A stretch of DNA of 64,000 nt from Aquisalimonas sp. 2447 (GCF_012044895.1 NZ_CP050695.1:1394501-1458500), one strand, 5' to 3'. Shown: positions 17,361-27,442, counted from the first letter of the stretch. The notes: a model not told the origin generated them from the sequence alone. Made by a program: numbers and translations.

Positions 17361-18170
17361 ATGAAACAACTGTTGAAGAGGGCATTCGTTGCAGCGGGCC
17401 TGCTGGGGGCGGTTACCGCCGCTCAGGCGGGAGATCGTTTCATCACGGTTGCATCCACCACGTCCACCGAGGCTTCGGGGCTGTTCGAGCACATCGTGCC
17501 GAAGTTCCGTGACGCCACCGGCTTCGACGTGCGCGTGGTAGCGGTGGGCACCGGCCAGGCCTTCGAGATCGGCCGCCGGGGCGACGCCGACATCGTGCTG
17601 GTCCACGACACCACCGGTGAGGAGGAGTTCGTCGAGAACGGCTACGGCCGCGAACGCCGCGACATCATGTACAACGACTTCATCCTGGTCGGCCCGTCCG
17701 AGGATCCCGCCGACCTCCGGAATGCCGACGGCGCCCTGGACGCCTTCAGCCGGATCGCCGGCGCCGAGCACCCGTTCACCTCCCGCGGTGATGACAGCGG
17801 CACCAACCGTGCGGAGCTGCGGCTCTGGGGCGAGGCCGGTGTCGACCCGGGTGGCCAGTGGTACCGGGAGCTGGGCAGCGGCATGGGCGAGACCCTGAAC
17901 ACCGCCGCCGGCATGGATGCCTACACCTACGTGGACCGGGCCACCTGGATCGCCTTCGACAATCGTCAGAACCTGGAGATCGTCTACGAGGGTGATCCGG
18001 TGATGTTCAACCAGTACGGCAGCCTGCCGCTGAACCAGGAACGCCATCCGGGTCTCAAGCACGACATGGCTAACAAGTGGCACGAGTGGCTGCTTTCCGA
18101 CGAGGGCCAGGCGGCCATTGCCAGCTATGAACTGCGCGGCGAGCAGCTGTTCTTCCCGAACGCCGAGTAA
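17361..18170 (+). CDS. tupA: tungstate-binding periplasmic protein (TupA-like)
   Basis: Secreted binding protein of 269 residues with signal peptide (1-23, ending AQA). VASTTSTEASG at the N-terminus of the mature chain and VGTGQAFEIGRRGDADIV are typical of TupA, whose TTST serines bind the tungstate oxyanion. The start at 17361 has GGAG at proper distance. Tungstate or molybdate supplied by this system could feed the molybdopterin enzymes in the window (6174-8675 and 57610-58557). Confidence 0.87.
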   Translation: MKQLLKRAFVAAGLLGAVTAAQAGDRFITVASTTSTEASGLFEHIVPKFRDATGFDVRVVAVGTGQAFEIGRRGDADIVLVHDTTGEEEFVENGYGRERRDIMYNDFILVGPSEDPADLRNADGALDAFSRIAGAEHPFTSRGDDSGTNRAELRLWGEAGVDPGGQWYRELGSGMGETLNTAAGMDAYTYVDRATWIAFDNRQNLEIVYEGDPVMFNQYGSLPLNQERHPGLKHDMANKWHEWLLSDEGQAAIASYELRGEQLFFPNAE

Positions 18171-18243
18171 ACCGCCACCCGGCCGTGCCGGCTCTGCCAG
18201 CGCGGCCTGTCGCAACAACCAAGAACGGACAGGGGGTAACACC

Positions 18244-19302
18244 ATGAAACGCACTGCATTGACACTGGTCACGGCGTCCGGGCTCATCGCCGCCGGCAAC
18301 GCCCAAGCCGCCGACATCGACATCTACGGCCAGGCCCACATGGCCATCAGCCACTTGGACGACGGCGACGACTACAGCGCCCTCAACCTCTCCAGCAATT
18401 CCAGCCGCGTCGGCTTTCGCGCCGGCCACGATCTGGACGACGCGCTGCGCGCCATCGTCCAGATCGAAGGACAGGTCAATATCGACAATACGAATACGGA
18501 CGTCCTCACCTTCCGCAACAGCTTCGCCGGGCTCACGGGCGGCTGGGGTACCGTTCGGGCCGGGCGCTTCGACACCCCCAACAAGATCCTGCGCATCCGC
18601 ACGGACCTGTTCGGCAATCAGGTGGGTGATGCGCGTAACGTGATCCGGGGCAACTACGCCGGCAACCAGGGCTTCGACGAGCGGTTCCGCAAGGGCATCG
18701 CCTATACCACGCCGCAGGTGAATGGGTTCTTTGCGGATGTTCACTATAGCGTGGACACACAGGAGAACGCCCGCTCCGTCGACGACAACGACAACGACGC
18801 ATGGAGCGCGTCCATCACCTATCATGACGGGCCGCTGTACGCCGCGATTTCGCACGAGCGCTGGAATTTTTCCGACGCCGAAATCGAAGACGAGGACGGC
18901 AACATGGTCCGCGCTTATCCAGAAGAACGCGACGTCACCCGCATTGCCGCCTACTACGACATCGCCAACTTCCGCTTCACTGGCCTGGCCCAGACCGCGT
19001 CCGATCCGGATGACGACGCATACGGCATCGGCGTTCGCTACGCGATGGTACCCGACGTGCACCTGAAGACCCAGTACTACCGCCTGGATGGTGACGCCGA
19101 TGAAACCAGCGCTGATCTGTTCGCCGTGGGCGTGAACTACGCCTATGCCAGCAACACCACGTTCTATCTGAACTACGCGCAGATCGACAACGACGACCTG
19201 CAGACCCGTCAGCCCTGGAACGAGGCCAGCAGCCTCAACCTCACCAACACGGCCGGCGAGACGGCGCGCGCCGTGGCCGCCGGCATGATCTACAACTTCT
19301 GA
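18244..19302 (+). CDS. outer-membrane porin (general porin family)
   Basis: Protein of 352 residues with signal peptide (1-22, ending AQA), IDIYGQAHMAIS opening, alternating beta-strand pattern and a terminal Phe (GMIYNF), all typical of trimeric Gram-negative porins. It is rich in Asp and Glu (DDGDDYS, DDNDND), as expected of a halophile. It lies 73 nt after tupA with its own ribosome site (GGGGG, 9 nt upstream), and a hairpin follows, so it may be the last gene of the tup operon. Whether it favours oxyanions is not visible. Confidence 0.88.
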   Translation: MKRTALTLVTASGLIAAGNAQAADIDIYGQAHMAISHLDDGDDYSALNLSSNSSRVGFRAGHDLDDALRAIVQIEGQVNIDNTNTDVLTFRNSFAGLTGGWGTVRAGRFDTPNKILRIRTDLFGNQVGDARNVIRGNYAGNQGFDERFRKGIAYTTPQVNGFFADVHYSVDTQENARSVDDNDNDAWSASITYHDGPLYAAISHERWNFSDAEIEDEDGNMVRAYPEERDVTRIAAYYDIANFRFTGLAQTASDPDDDAYGIGVRYAMVPDVHLKTQYYRLDGDADETSADLFAVGVNYAYASNTTFYLNYAQIDNDDLQTRQPWNEASSLNLTNTAGETARAVAAGMIYNF

Positions 19303-19314
19303 GTTCTGCGAACA

Positions 19315-19340
19315 CGGGGGAGCGCTCCGGCGCTCCCCCG
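19315..19340 (+). terminator. hairpin after porin gene
   Basis: A perfect 10-bp stem (CGGGGGAGCG / CGCTCCCCCG) with a 6-nt loop, 12 nt after the porin stop. No T-run follows, so it may be a weak terminator or a 3'-stabilising hairpin. Confidence 0.6.
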
Positions 19341-19479
19341 CTCATGTGCCACGGCTCTCGGTGTAAGGCCACTGTAAGGTTCGCAATGTCACGGTGGTGG
19401 CACAGTCTTCAGATTGACTATGCCTCGAGGCGCGTTCGCGTCGACATTCGAAAAACAGAACGAAGCACCAGGAGGCGCC

Positions 19480-22428
19480 ATGTACCACCTCCGGAACATT
19501 CTCCGGACCGTTGCTCCGTTTGCGTTACCCGTTCTCCTCTCCGCGCCATTGGCGGCCTGCATCAGTAGCGGTGGCAGCGGCTCGGGCGGCAATGAATCCA
19601 AGAGTGGCGGCGATCTCGATGGCGATCGCATCGGAACAAGGGTCGACGGACCGATCAATGCGGCGGCAGCCGGGCTTGAGAATGTCACGCTCGCCACTTC
19701 GAGCGCAGAGCCGTTCGACCGCGTTCGCGTAGAAGGACTTCCTGAAGGGATCGATGTCCAAGACATTTATGCCGAGTTCGAAGAGGCGGACAGCGCAGGT
19801 GCCATTGGGCCGGATTACAAGAGCGTGCAGGCGATCCTGCAGCAGCTCCCTGGTGATGAAGGAATCGCCTTCGTGGTGCCGCCTGTCATCGACGACCCGC
19901 AGACCTTGCGGGTCAAGATCACCGACGGCGAGGGGTACTCGCAGGCGCTGTCGCTCGACGTTTCTCCCTTGCCGCAAGCAAGCCGCGAAGACGTAACGGC
20001 ATGGGTCGATGATCTCGAGAACATGATCCAGTCAGTCGCGAAATCTTTCGGGATCGACTACCCGGATGATCTCCAGGAGGACCTGCAGAACCCCGGCACG
20101 GTGAGTACCGATGAGCGTTTGATTGACATCCTGCGCATGTACGATGCCGTCGCCAACCCGGACAACGAAGACAGTCTACGAAACCTGGATCTGAGCGACG
20201 ATGAGGTCGCCTACCTTGGCGGGATGATTCAGCAAACGGGACTGACTGACACCACCAATGCCGTACGGCAATTCATTGAAGCCGATCCCGAAGGGTTGCT
20301 GAGTGATGCGCGCAGTGAGCTTGCGCACAGCACCAACACGGCCATGGCCGGCGTCCAGGCGCAGTCAGCCGACATCGTTGTTACACCCTTTGAGTTTAAC
20401 GACATCAACAACGTGGTCGAGCTCGCAGAAGGCATGCAGATGTATGCCGACCTCCGAGAGAGCTTTGACACCTGGGGTGATTTCGAAGATGTCTTTGGTA
20501 CAACGGTCGATGGCATGCTCGTCGCGACAGTCGCCGGATCCGGGGGCACCTCCTTGCCGCTTGCCGCTGTTATCAAGGGTGCTCTGTCCGGCATTGGCGC
20601 TGTAGTCACAGGTGCGGAATACGGGCTTGTGTTTCTCCCCTGCTGCATCGATGACATCCGTGTCACGGGCAATCGTCCCGTCGGTGACAATCGTGAGATT
20701 ATCATTGGGAGAGAAGATGTAGAGGAAGCGCAGTTCGAAATCTTCTCTGTGGACGTCGATGCACGAAGCGACCCCTATTTCGGAGGAAATGTCCTCCAGG
20801 CACTCTTTGAGCGTGCCGCCAAGAGAACCTCCAACCGCTCTGGAGGCGAAGGGGGTTCGGATGGCTCAAGCGGCAGCCAGGATGGTGGTTCCGATAATGG
20901 CGTCGACGTGGATCTGAACGAGGAGGCCATCGAGTTCGGGGCGTCTGAGCTGTTTGAGCAGCTCGAGGACTACACACCGGATGTCTACTTCCTCTGGGAG
21001 GGGATCGACGTCACGGACGTCAGGGTAGGCTATGACGAGTATCTTGATGTTGATATTGACCCACTCAACGATGCCATGGGGACAAGTGAGCTGATCTGGG
21101 AGGATCCGCAGGACCCCGCTTCTTTTTCCCTTGAGCAAACCCTAAACCCGGATACGTTCTTTGGCAGCGAAGACGCAGTGAACATCCTCCGGGTGGCGCT
21201 CGACGAAGACGAGTTCCCTACGGGGAGGTGGTCCCGGGATGCGGGCGATCAGCGGGAGCAGCCCTTCGTGCTTCGCGTCAACAAGATCGACGTCTACTTC
21301 ATTCGCGCCATCAATCACGTCGAAGAAGGGGAAGAGATCGAAATTCAGTTCCGTGTGAGGAATTCCATCGATCCCGATTATGAACAACCGCTTGAGCTTG
21401 AGGGGACCGGGCAGGGACAGATCATCGATCACTCCATTGATGGCGGGCTTGGGACGATCACCTACAAGGCGCCTGAGTCCATCGGCGACGATTTCCAGGA
21501 CGAGATCACCGTGGTTGCCGACTCCGATACCGGCGTTCGTCAGTACCAACAGGCGCAGGATCGCGAGGCAACGGCCTACATCGTTGCCGAGCCCGATGAT
21601 GCGTTCGTCGAGGTTGCCGGTGGCGGGTGCCTGGAACCGGGTGAGACCAAAACGCTACAGGCCAACGTGATCCCCGAGAGCATCCTTGACGATGATGGTG
21701 ATTCCGATGGGGCAACCGTCAACTGGGAGGTCCCGGATCGTGGCCACATCAACCCGGACGCCAATGACCAGACCCGGGCTGTTTTCTCGGCAACGGAGAA
21801 TACCGGTCAGGCGACGGTGAGAGTGACGGTTGAAAAAGAGGGTGACGTTCTGAGTGTCAGTGAGACCGAGATCAGTGTCTCGGAGAACTGCGCCTGCTTT
21901 TCCATCATCGACGATGGACGTGACCAGATCACCACGGAGGTGACGGATAATGCCAATCCGATGGCTGAACAATCGGACCTTCAGCTTGTGGATGGGCAGC
22001 CCATTTTTGGTGTTCAACTGGCCGACGACCCGACTTCCGGTGAGGTGGCGAGTGTGCTGCTGCCTTCTGGCTCCCTCGAAGACGGGTCTGTTTTCTACCA
22101 GCCAACGGCAGGGGAGTTCGTCGTTCCACAAGGCGCAAGCGCCCTGGATATCGATGTTGACCGTGAGAGCCTGCATCGCGTGCGTCTGCAGTTCAACGCT
22201 CCAGCAGTGCGTGTCAATCAGCTTGCGCAAAGCGTCTCTGGTGCAAGCCTCAACGCTGATCTACGGCCGCGCATCGTCAACTGGCCCGGGGAAATCACCG
22301 AGGAAACAGCGATGATGTTCACGCAAGATGTCGTGGCGCAGAGCGAGGAGACCTGGGAAAACGTCGTTGACCGTGGTGATCATTTCGAGCACACGCGCTC
22401 AGGCGTTACCTGGACGAACTGTGACTAG
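19480..22428 (+). CDS. large acidic lipoprotein of unknown function
   Basis: Protein of 982 residues not recognised as any family. The start at 19480 has AGGAGG 5 nt upstream and gives a lipoprotein signal (hydrophobic residues 9-26, lipobox LAAC) followed by a Ser/Gly linker. The chain is strongly acidic. Residues about 55-160 and 620-830 look like beta-sandwich (Ig/bacterial Ig-like) segments, including VEVAGGGCLEPGETKTLQ and ATENTGQATVRVTVE. A Gly/Ser linker lies near 450-475, and the segment 350-400 is Gly-rich and hydrophobic. It reads as a cell-surface protein. Codon choice is visibly less GC-rich at third positions than in neighbouring genes, which suggests acquisition. The 3' end overlaps a pirin remnant by 4 bp. 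Confidence 0.75.
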   Translation: MYHLRNILRTVAPFALPVLLSAPLAACISSGGSGSGGNESKSGGDLDGDRIGTRVDGPINAAAAGLENVTLATSSAEPFDRVRVEGLPEGIDVQDIYAEFEEADSAGAIGPDYKSVQAILQQLPGDEGIAFVVPPVIDDPQTLRVKITDGEGYSQALSLDVSPLPQASREDVTAWVDDLENMIQSVAKSFGIDYPDDLQEDLQNPGTVSTDERLIDILRMYDAVANPDNEDSLRNLDLSDDEVAYLGGMIQQTGLTDTTNAVRQFIEADPEGLLSDARSELAHSTNTAMAGVQAQSADIVVTPFEFNDINNVVELAEGMQMYADLRESFDTWGDFEDVFGTTVDGMLVATVAGSGGTSLPLAAVIKGALSGIGAVVTGAEYGLVFLPCCIDDIRVTGNRPVGDNREIIIGREDVEEAQFEIFSVDVDARSDPYFGGNVLQALFERAAKRTSNRSGGEGGSDGSSGSQDGGSDNGVDVDLNEEAIEFGASELFEQLEDYTPDVYFLWEGIDVTDVRVGYDEYLDVDIDPLNDAMGTSELIWEDPQDPASFSLEQTLNPDTFFGSEDAVNILRVALDEDEFPTGRWSRDAGDQREQPFVLRVNKIDVYFIRAINHVEEGEEIEIQFRVRNSIDPDYEQPLELEGTGQGQIIDHSIDGGLGTITYKAPESIGDDFQDEITVVADSDTGVRQYQQAQDREATAYIVAEPDDAFVEVAGGGCLEPGETKTLQANVIPESILDDDGDSDGATVNWEVPDRGHINPDANDQTRAVFSATENTGQATVRVTVEKEGDVLSVSETEISVSENCACFSIIDDGRDQITTEVTDNANPMAEQSDLQLVDGQPIFGVQLADDPTSGEVASVLLPSGSLEDGSVFYQPTAGEFVVPQGASALDIDVDRESLHRVRLQFNAPAVRVNQLAQSVSGASLNADLRPRIVNWPGEITEETAMMFTQDVVAQSEETWENVVDRGDHFEHTRSGVTWTNCD

Positions 22429-22739
22429 AGCGAATTGAGCCCGGGTTGCCAGTGGTATGCCCGGGCCATTCGCAGAATCATCAGACGGGCGCCGGTCTCC
22501 CCTGACGCCGCGGTGATGGCATCGCCGGGGCGGAACACCATCATCTGGCTGGCTTCAAAGCACTGGCCGGCGATGGTCATGGACCCGGCGACCACGTAGA
22601 TGCCCCGGTCCTCGTGTTGGTCCGGCAGGCGGAAGCGGGTTTTCGGCTGACGCTGGACGTCGGCATAGAAGGCTTCCGAGTAGAGTGTCGCCGGTGCCCG
22701 TCCGCCGTAGGCATTACCGAGACGCAGCTGCACGCGCAC
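22425..22739 (-). pseudogene. pirin C-terminal domain remnant
   Basis: The 104-residue frame matches only the second cupin half of pirin-family proteins (RLGNAYGGRAPATLYSEAFYADV, shown here in part: SEAFYADV, HEDRGIYVVAGSM, GARLMIL). Complete pirins are near 230-290 residues. The N-terminal cupin and its metal-binding His/Glu are absent; the open frame reaches only to about 22796 before a stop. The normal C-terminal end is replaced by an unrelated tail that stops inside the lipoprotein gene. It is therefore a fragment cut at both ends. It might still be expressed as a single cupin. Confidence 0.65.
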
Positions 22740-22799
22740 GGGATTCGTGCTGAGGACGCAATCCGTGCAGGTCTCTTGATGTGGTTTGGAACTCTCTGC

Positions 22800-24008
22800 T
22801 TAGAGCAGTAGAAAACCGGCCAGCGCGCAGGCGGGTACCAGCAAATAGACGGGAAAGCGTGTGGCCATGAGGAGAGTGAACGCGGCCGCCGCGATGACGA
22901 ACTCCGTGATGCCGGTAATGCCTACCTGGATGACCGGGTCCCAGAGGATGGCGGCGAGCAGGCCGACCACACCGGCGTTGATGCCTGTGACCGCACGACG
23001 AATGGTGGTGATGCCACTGATGCGGTCCCAGTAGGGCAGGATGCCTACCAGCAACAGGGTGCCGGGGAGAAAGATGGCGATGATGGCGATGACGCCGCCG
23101 AGCACGGGGGCGTGATTGTATGCCTCGGCGCCGAGGTAGCCAGCGAAGCTGAACAGTGGGCCCGGCAGCGCTTGGGCCACGCCGTAGCCGGCGAGGAAAC
23201 TGCTGCTGTCCACTCCGGCGGGAGCAGCCACCTCCCGCTCCAGGAGCGGCAGTACCACGTGGCCGCCCCCGAATACCAGGGAGCCGGCGCGGTAGACACC
23301 ATCGATCAGGCTGAGCAGGCCGCCGGGCGCCAGGGTGGCGAGCAGCGGTAAACCGGCGAGGCAGAGGAGGAACAGGCCGAGGCTCGCCCCTGCCACCCGC
23401 CGTGACACCTGGACGTTCAGATCCGCAGCCGCATGGTCGGCAGCCTGTGGCATGGGTAGCCCGAATGCCAGCAGCCCGCCCAGCAGCAGGGCGCCAAGCT
23501 GGCCCGCGGGGTTTGCCCAGAGAGTGGCGACGACGAAAGCCGAAAGGGTAATCAGCAGCCGCTGCCAGTCCGGTGACAGGGCGCGGCCCATGTTGATCAC
23601 CGCATGGGCGACCACGGCCACGGCGGCGAGCTTGAGCCCGTGCAACCAGCCTGCGCCGCTGATCGCCTCCGGCCCCACCGCGCCCACGGCCACCGCCGCG
23701 CCGATCATGATCACCGCCGACGGCAGGGTGAAGCCCAGCCATGCCCCGAACAAACCCGGCAGGCCGCCCCGCATCAGGCCAATGGCCTGACCCACCTGAC
23801 TGCTGCTGGGCCCCGGGAGGAACTGGCACAGGGCGACAATCTTGCCGTACTGCCGGTCATCCAGCCAGCCGCGGCGCTGGACCAGCGCCTCTCGGTAGTA
23901 GCCCAGGTGGGCCACCGGGCCGCCGAAGGAACGCAGTCCCAGGGAGAGGAACACCAGGAAGACCTCCAGCGCGGGATTGGTCCGGAGGCCCGAGGGGCGC
24001 ATCTCCAC
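22800..24008 (-). CDS. chrA: chromate transporter, ChrA (CHR) family
   Basis: Inner-membrane protein of 402 residues with two homologous CHR halves: SFGGPVAHLGYYRE and CQFLPGPSSSQVG in the first, VFGGGHVVLPLLEREV and QALPGPLFSFAGY in the second. ChrA exports chromate, lowering its cytoplasmic concentration. A GTG start at 24008 is favoured because GGAG lies 8 nt before it; an ATG at 24002 would be too close. The gene begins 3 nt after the end of the ABC ATPase gene, so the two are probably one transcript. No chrB or chrC is near. Confidence 0.88.
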   Translation of the reverse strand: MEMRPSGLRTNPALEVFLVFLSLGLRSFGGPVAHLGYYREALVQRRGWLDDRQYGKIVALCQFLPGPSSSQVGQAIGLMRGGLPGLFGAWLGFTLPSAVIMIGAAVAVGAVGPEAISGAGWLHGLKLAAVAVVAHAVINMGRALSPDWQRLLITLSAFVVATLWANPAGQLGALLLGGLLAFGLPMPQAADHAAADLNVQVSRRVAGASLGLFLLCLAGLPLLATLAPGGLLSLIDGVYRAGSLVFGGGHVVLPLLEREVAAPAGVDSSSFLAGYGVAQALPGPLFSFAGYLGAEAYNHAPVLGGVIAIIAIFLPGTLLLVGILPYWDRISGITTIRRAVTGINAGVVGLLAAILWDPVIQVGITGITEFVIAAAAFTLLMATRFPVYLLVPACALAGFLLL

Positions 24009-24010
24009 GG

Positions 24011-25102
24011 TCAGTTCTCCTTCGTTGCGAGGCCCCCGTCTCGGGGAAAGGCGACGAGGTGCTGCGCGTCGATGTGGATGCCGACGTGTTCGTTGATGGC
24101 GTGATCGTGGTGGCTGGGGAATAAGGACAGGATCTCCGCGCCACTGTCCAGGCGCAACGTGTAGATGGTCTCGGCCCCGGTGAAGGCCTTCTTGACCACC
24201 CGGGCCCGCAGTTCGGATTCCGGCGCCGGTAGCACATCATCCGGCCGCAGCAACACGTCCACCTCGGTGCCCGCCGGCCAGCCGTAGGCGCGGTTGCCCT
24301 GGATCACGCCCACCTCGGTGTCGAGCAGGTCATGATCCAGCAGGCGGCCGTGGATGAACCGGCCGTGGCCGATGAAGTCCGCCACGAAGCGGTCCACGGG
24401 TTCGTGATACAGGTTGTAAGGGGTGTCCCACTGGACGATCTGACCGTCGCGCATGATGCCGATCTGGTCCGCCATGGCGAAGGCCTCGTTCTGGTCGTGG
24501 GTCACCAGGACGGCGGTAACGCCGCGCTCGCGGAAGATTTCGTGGACCTGGTTGGCGAGGCCCTCGCGCAGATCCACGTCCAGGCTGGAAAAGGGTTCGT
24601 CCAGCAGCACCAGTTCCGGTTCCGGGGCCAGCGCCCGGGCCAGGGCGACCCGCTGCTGCTGGCCACCGGAGAGTTCATGGGGAAAGCGTTCCTCCATGCC
24701 GTCCAGCTGCACCAGTGCCAGCATCTCCCGCGCCCGCTCCTCGCGCTGACTACGGCCGAGCTTGCGCAGCCCGAAGGTGACGTTGTCGGCCACGTTCAGG
24801 TGGGGGAAGAGGGCGTGGTCCTGGAACACCATGCCCAGCCGACGCTGCTCCGGTGGCGTAAGCCAGTCCGGGCTGGAGACGACCTGGTCGTTGAGGAGGA
24901 TTTCGCCGGAAGCCAACGGCTGGAAGCCGGCGACCGCGCGCAGGGTGGTGGTTTTGCCGCAACCGCTGGGGCCCAGCAGACAGACGGTCTGACCGCGTCG
25001 TACGCGGAAACTCAGCGCCCGTGCCACCTGTGCGCCCTCGACGTCCAGATCCACCCGGCGCAGTTCCAGGAGGATGTCGTCGTCCGCCGCCGTCTGGTTC
25101 AT
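24011..25102 (-). CDS. ABC transporter ATP-binding protein with TOBE-like C-terminus, orphan
   Basis: ATPase of 363 residues of the Fe3+/polyamine/oxyanion importer class: Walker A GPSGCGKT, Q-loop FQDHALFP, signature LSGGQQQR, Walker B LVLLDEPFSSLD and switch VTHDQNEA. A C-terminal regulatory segment (about 245-360) follows. The best match by eye is FbpC-like. The start at 25102 has GGAG 9 nt upstream. No permease or binding protein is adjacent; its neighbours are chrA and argF. It may serve a transporter encoded elsewhere. Confidence 0.82.
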   Translation of the reverse strand: MNQTAADDDILLELRRVDLDVEGAQVARALSFRVRRGQTVCLLGPSGCGKTTTLRAVAGFQPLASGEILLNDQVVSSPDWLTPPEQRRLGMVFQDHALFPHLNVADNVTFGLRKLGRSQREERAREMLALVQLDGMEERFPHELSGGQQQRVALARALAPEPELVLLDEPFSSLDVDLREGLANQVHEIFRERGVTAVLVTHDQNEAFAMADQIGIMRDGQIVQWDTPYNLYHEPVDRFVADFIGHGRFIHGRLLDHDLLDTEVGVIQGNRAYGWPAGTEVDVLLRPDDVLPAPESELRARVVKKAFTGAETIYTLRLDSGAEILSLFPSHHDHAINEHVGIHIDAQHLVAFPRDGGLATKEN

Positions 25103-25206
25103 GCGCTGTGTCTCCAAGGGCCTTCCGGGGAGCCGGTGTTATGACATCACCGTGGGGTGAGCATGCTACTGCGCCGGCGCCGCCCCGTCAGCCCCCGGAT
25201 GCCGGG

Positions 25207-26109
25207 TTACGCAATCAGGTATTCCAGCAGCGCCTTCTGCGCGTGCAGGCGGTTTTCCGCCTCGTCCCAGACCACCGACTGCGGTCCGTCGATGACCTCG
25301 GCATCCACCTCCTCGCCCCGGTGGGCGGGCAGGCAGTGCATGAACAGGGCGTCGTCCGCCGCCGCGGCCATGAGTGCCGCGGTGACGCGATAGGGCGTGA
25401 AGGCGCGCTCGCGACGCTTCTGCTCCTCTTCCTGGCCCATGCTGGCCCACACGTCGGTGACCACCAGATCCGCCCCCGCCGTGGCCTCGGCCGGGTCGCG
25501 ATGAATGGTGATCCGCTCCGGTGCCACGGCGACGATGTCCGGGTCCGGGTCGAATCCCTCCGGGCACCCGACACGCAGCTGGAAATCGAACTGGCGGGCG
25601 GCATTGATGTAGGAGTGACACATGTTGTTGCCGTCACCGATCCAGGCAACGGTGCGCCCCTGGATGCTTCCCCGGTGCTCGAGATAGGTCTGGATGTCCG
25701 CGAGCAGCTGACACGGATGGTAGCTGTCCGACAGGCCGTTGATCACTGGCACCGCGGAGTAGGCGGCGAACCGCTCCAGCGTGGCGTGATCAAAGGTGCG
25801 GATCATGATAGCGTCCACCATGCGCGAGAGCACGCGCGCGGTATCCTCCACCGGTTCGCCGCGACCCAGCTGGGTATCCCTGGGGCTGAGGAAGATGGCG
25901 CTGCCGCCCAGCTGGTGCATGCCCGCCTCGAAAGACACCCGCGTACGCGTGGACGACTTCTCGAATACCATGCCCAGGACCTTGCCGCGCAGGGGCTCGT
26001 GGAGTTCACCGCGCTGGCGCAGGGTTTTCAGATCCCGGGCACGCTGCAGCAGCCGGTGCAGGGTATCGGGTGTGGCGTCGCGCAGGGTCAGGAAGTGTTG
26101 CACGTCCAT
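25207..26109 (-). CDS. argF: ornithine carbamoyltransferase
   Basis: Makes citrulline from ornithine and carbamoyl phosphate in arginine biosynthesis. The 300-residue chain has the carbamoyl-phosphate site STRTR (53-57), the HPCQ motif and the ornithine-side HCLPAHRG with its catalytic Cys. It starts 4 nt after argD, so argD-argF form an operon. argG, acting next in the pathway, lies separately at 35313. Confidence 0.95.
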   Translation of the reverse strand: MDVQHFLTLRDATPDTLHRLLQRARDLKTLRQRGELHEPLRGKVLGMVFEKSSTRTRVSFEAGMHQLGGSAIFLSPRDTQLGRGEPVEDTARVLSRMVDAIMIRTFDHATLERFAAYSAVPVINGLSDSYHPCQLLADIQTYLEHRGSIQGRTVAWIGDGNNMCHSYINAARQFDFQLRVGCPEGFDPDPDIVAVAPERITIHRDPAEATAGADLVVTDVWASMGQEEEQKRRERAFTPYRVTAALMAAAADDALFMHCLPAHRGEEVDAEVIDGPQSVVWDEAENRLHAQKALLEYLIA

Positions 26110-26113
26110 GGTG

Positions 26114-27295
26114 TTACCTCGCATCGCGGAGGAAGCCGCGGATCAGACCAGCGACCTGGTCGGTCATCTGCTCGGCCTCGTCATCGGTGAGGATCAACGG
26201 TGGCAGGAGCCGAACCACCGACTGCGCGGTGACGTTGATCAGCAGGTGCTCATCCAGGGCCCGGGTGACCACATCACTGCAGGGGCGGTCCAGCTCAATA
26301 CCCAGCATCAGGCCCCGGCCGCGGATGTCCAGCACTCCGGGTTCATCGGCCAGGCGCTCGCGCAGTCCGGTCTGGATACGCTTGCCGAGGTGCTCTGCCC
26401 GCTGGATGAGATCTTCCTCGTCGAGGGTGTTGAGGACCGCCAGGGCGGCACAGGCCGCCAGCTGATTACCACCGAAGGTGGAGCCGTGGCTGCCGGGGCC
26501 GAGGATCTCAGCCGCCTCACCGCGCGCCAGGCACGCACCGATGGGAACACCGTTGGCCAGGCCCTTGGCCAGAGTGACCACGTCGCCGCTGACGCCCTCG
26601 TGCTGGGAAGCGAGCCAGCGGCCGGTGCGGCCGACACCGGACTGCACTTCGTCGAGCATCAGCAGCCAGCCGTTGCGGTCGCAGCGCTCGCGCAGACCCG
26701 CCAAGTAGCCACTGGCGGGGACGCGGATGCCGCCTTCACCCTGGATGGGTTCCACCAGCACGGCGACGATGTCGTCGTAGTCTGCCGCGGCCCGATCCAC
26801 GGCGGCCAAGTCGTCAAACGGGATCCGCTCGAAGCCCTCAGGCAGCGGGCCGAAGCCCTCCTGGGCCTTGGCGTTGCCGGTGGCTGCCAGGGCTGCCAGG
26901 GTGCGACCGTGGAAGGCGTTATCCATGACTAGGATGCGCGGCGTGGTCACCCCGCGACGGTGTCCGTGCAGGCGTGCCAGCTTGATGGCGGCCTCGTTGG
27001 CCTCGGCCCCGGAGTTGCAGAAGAACGCCGCGTCCGTTCCGGTGCGTGGGCAAAGGGCGCCGGCGAGTTCTTCCTGCAGGGGTACGCCGTAAAGGTTGGA
27101 CGTGTGCAGCAACCGGGCGGCCTGCTCCTGCAGCGCCGCCGTCACGCTGGGGTGGGCGTGCCCCAGGCCGCAGACCGCGATCCCGCTCAGGGCGTCGAGG
27201 TAGGACTGCCCGTCGGTGTCCTTCAGCCAGGCGCCGTGGCCCTGGCTGAAGGACACCGGCAGGCGTCCGTAGGTGTGCATCAGCGGATGCGCCAT
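26114..27295 (-). CDS. argD: acetylornithine aminotransferase
   Basis: PLP-dependent class III aminotransferase of 393 residues that converts N-acetylglutamate semialdehyde to acetylornithine. Visible motifs are the phosphate-binding [13 protein letters not shown], the [11 protein letters not shown] segment with the PLP-contacting Asp, and [13 protein letters not shown] with the Schiff-base Lys. An upstream in-frame ATG at 27391 would add an unusual Cys/Phe-rich extension, so the start at 27295 ([14 protein letters not shown]) is preferred. Also active on succinyldiaminopimelate in many bacteria. Confidence 0.93.
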   Translation of the reverse strand: MAHPLMHTYGRLPVSFSQGHGAWLKDTDGQSYLDALSGIAVCGLGHAHPSVTAALQEQAARLLHTSNLYGVPLQEELAGALCPRTGTDAAFFCNSGAEANEAAIKLARLHGHRRGVTTPRILVMDNAFHGRTLAALAATGNAKAQEGFGPLPEGFERIPFDDLAAVDRAAADYDDIVAVLVEPIQGEGGIRVPASGYLAGLRERCDRNGWLLMLDEVQSGVGRTGRWLASQHEGVSGDVVTLAKGLANGVPIGACLARGEAAEILGPGSHGSTFGGNQLAACAALAVLNTLDEEDLIQRAEHLGKRIQTGLRERLADEPGVLDIRGRGLMLGIELDRPCSDVVTRALDEHLLINVTAQSVVRLLPPLILTDDEAEQMTDQVAGLIRGFLRDAR

Positions 27296-27442
27296 GATCA
27301 CGTACTCGCAAAAACAAAAAGGCAGCGCCGAGGGAACCGCGAAGGCCTGGGGCCGCAAAAAGCGATTCCCGACGGGGGCTGCCGGGGACATTGGATTATA
27401 GGAAGGGTGGCGGCACCGGGCAAGTCACGGATCCGCTCGACG

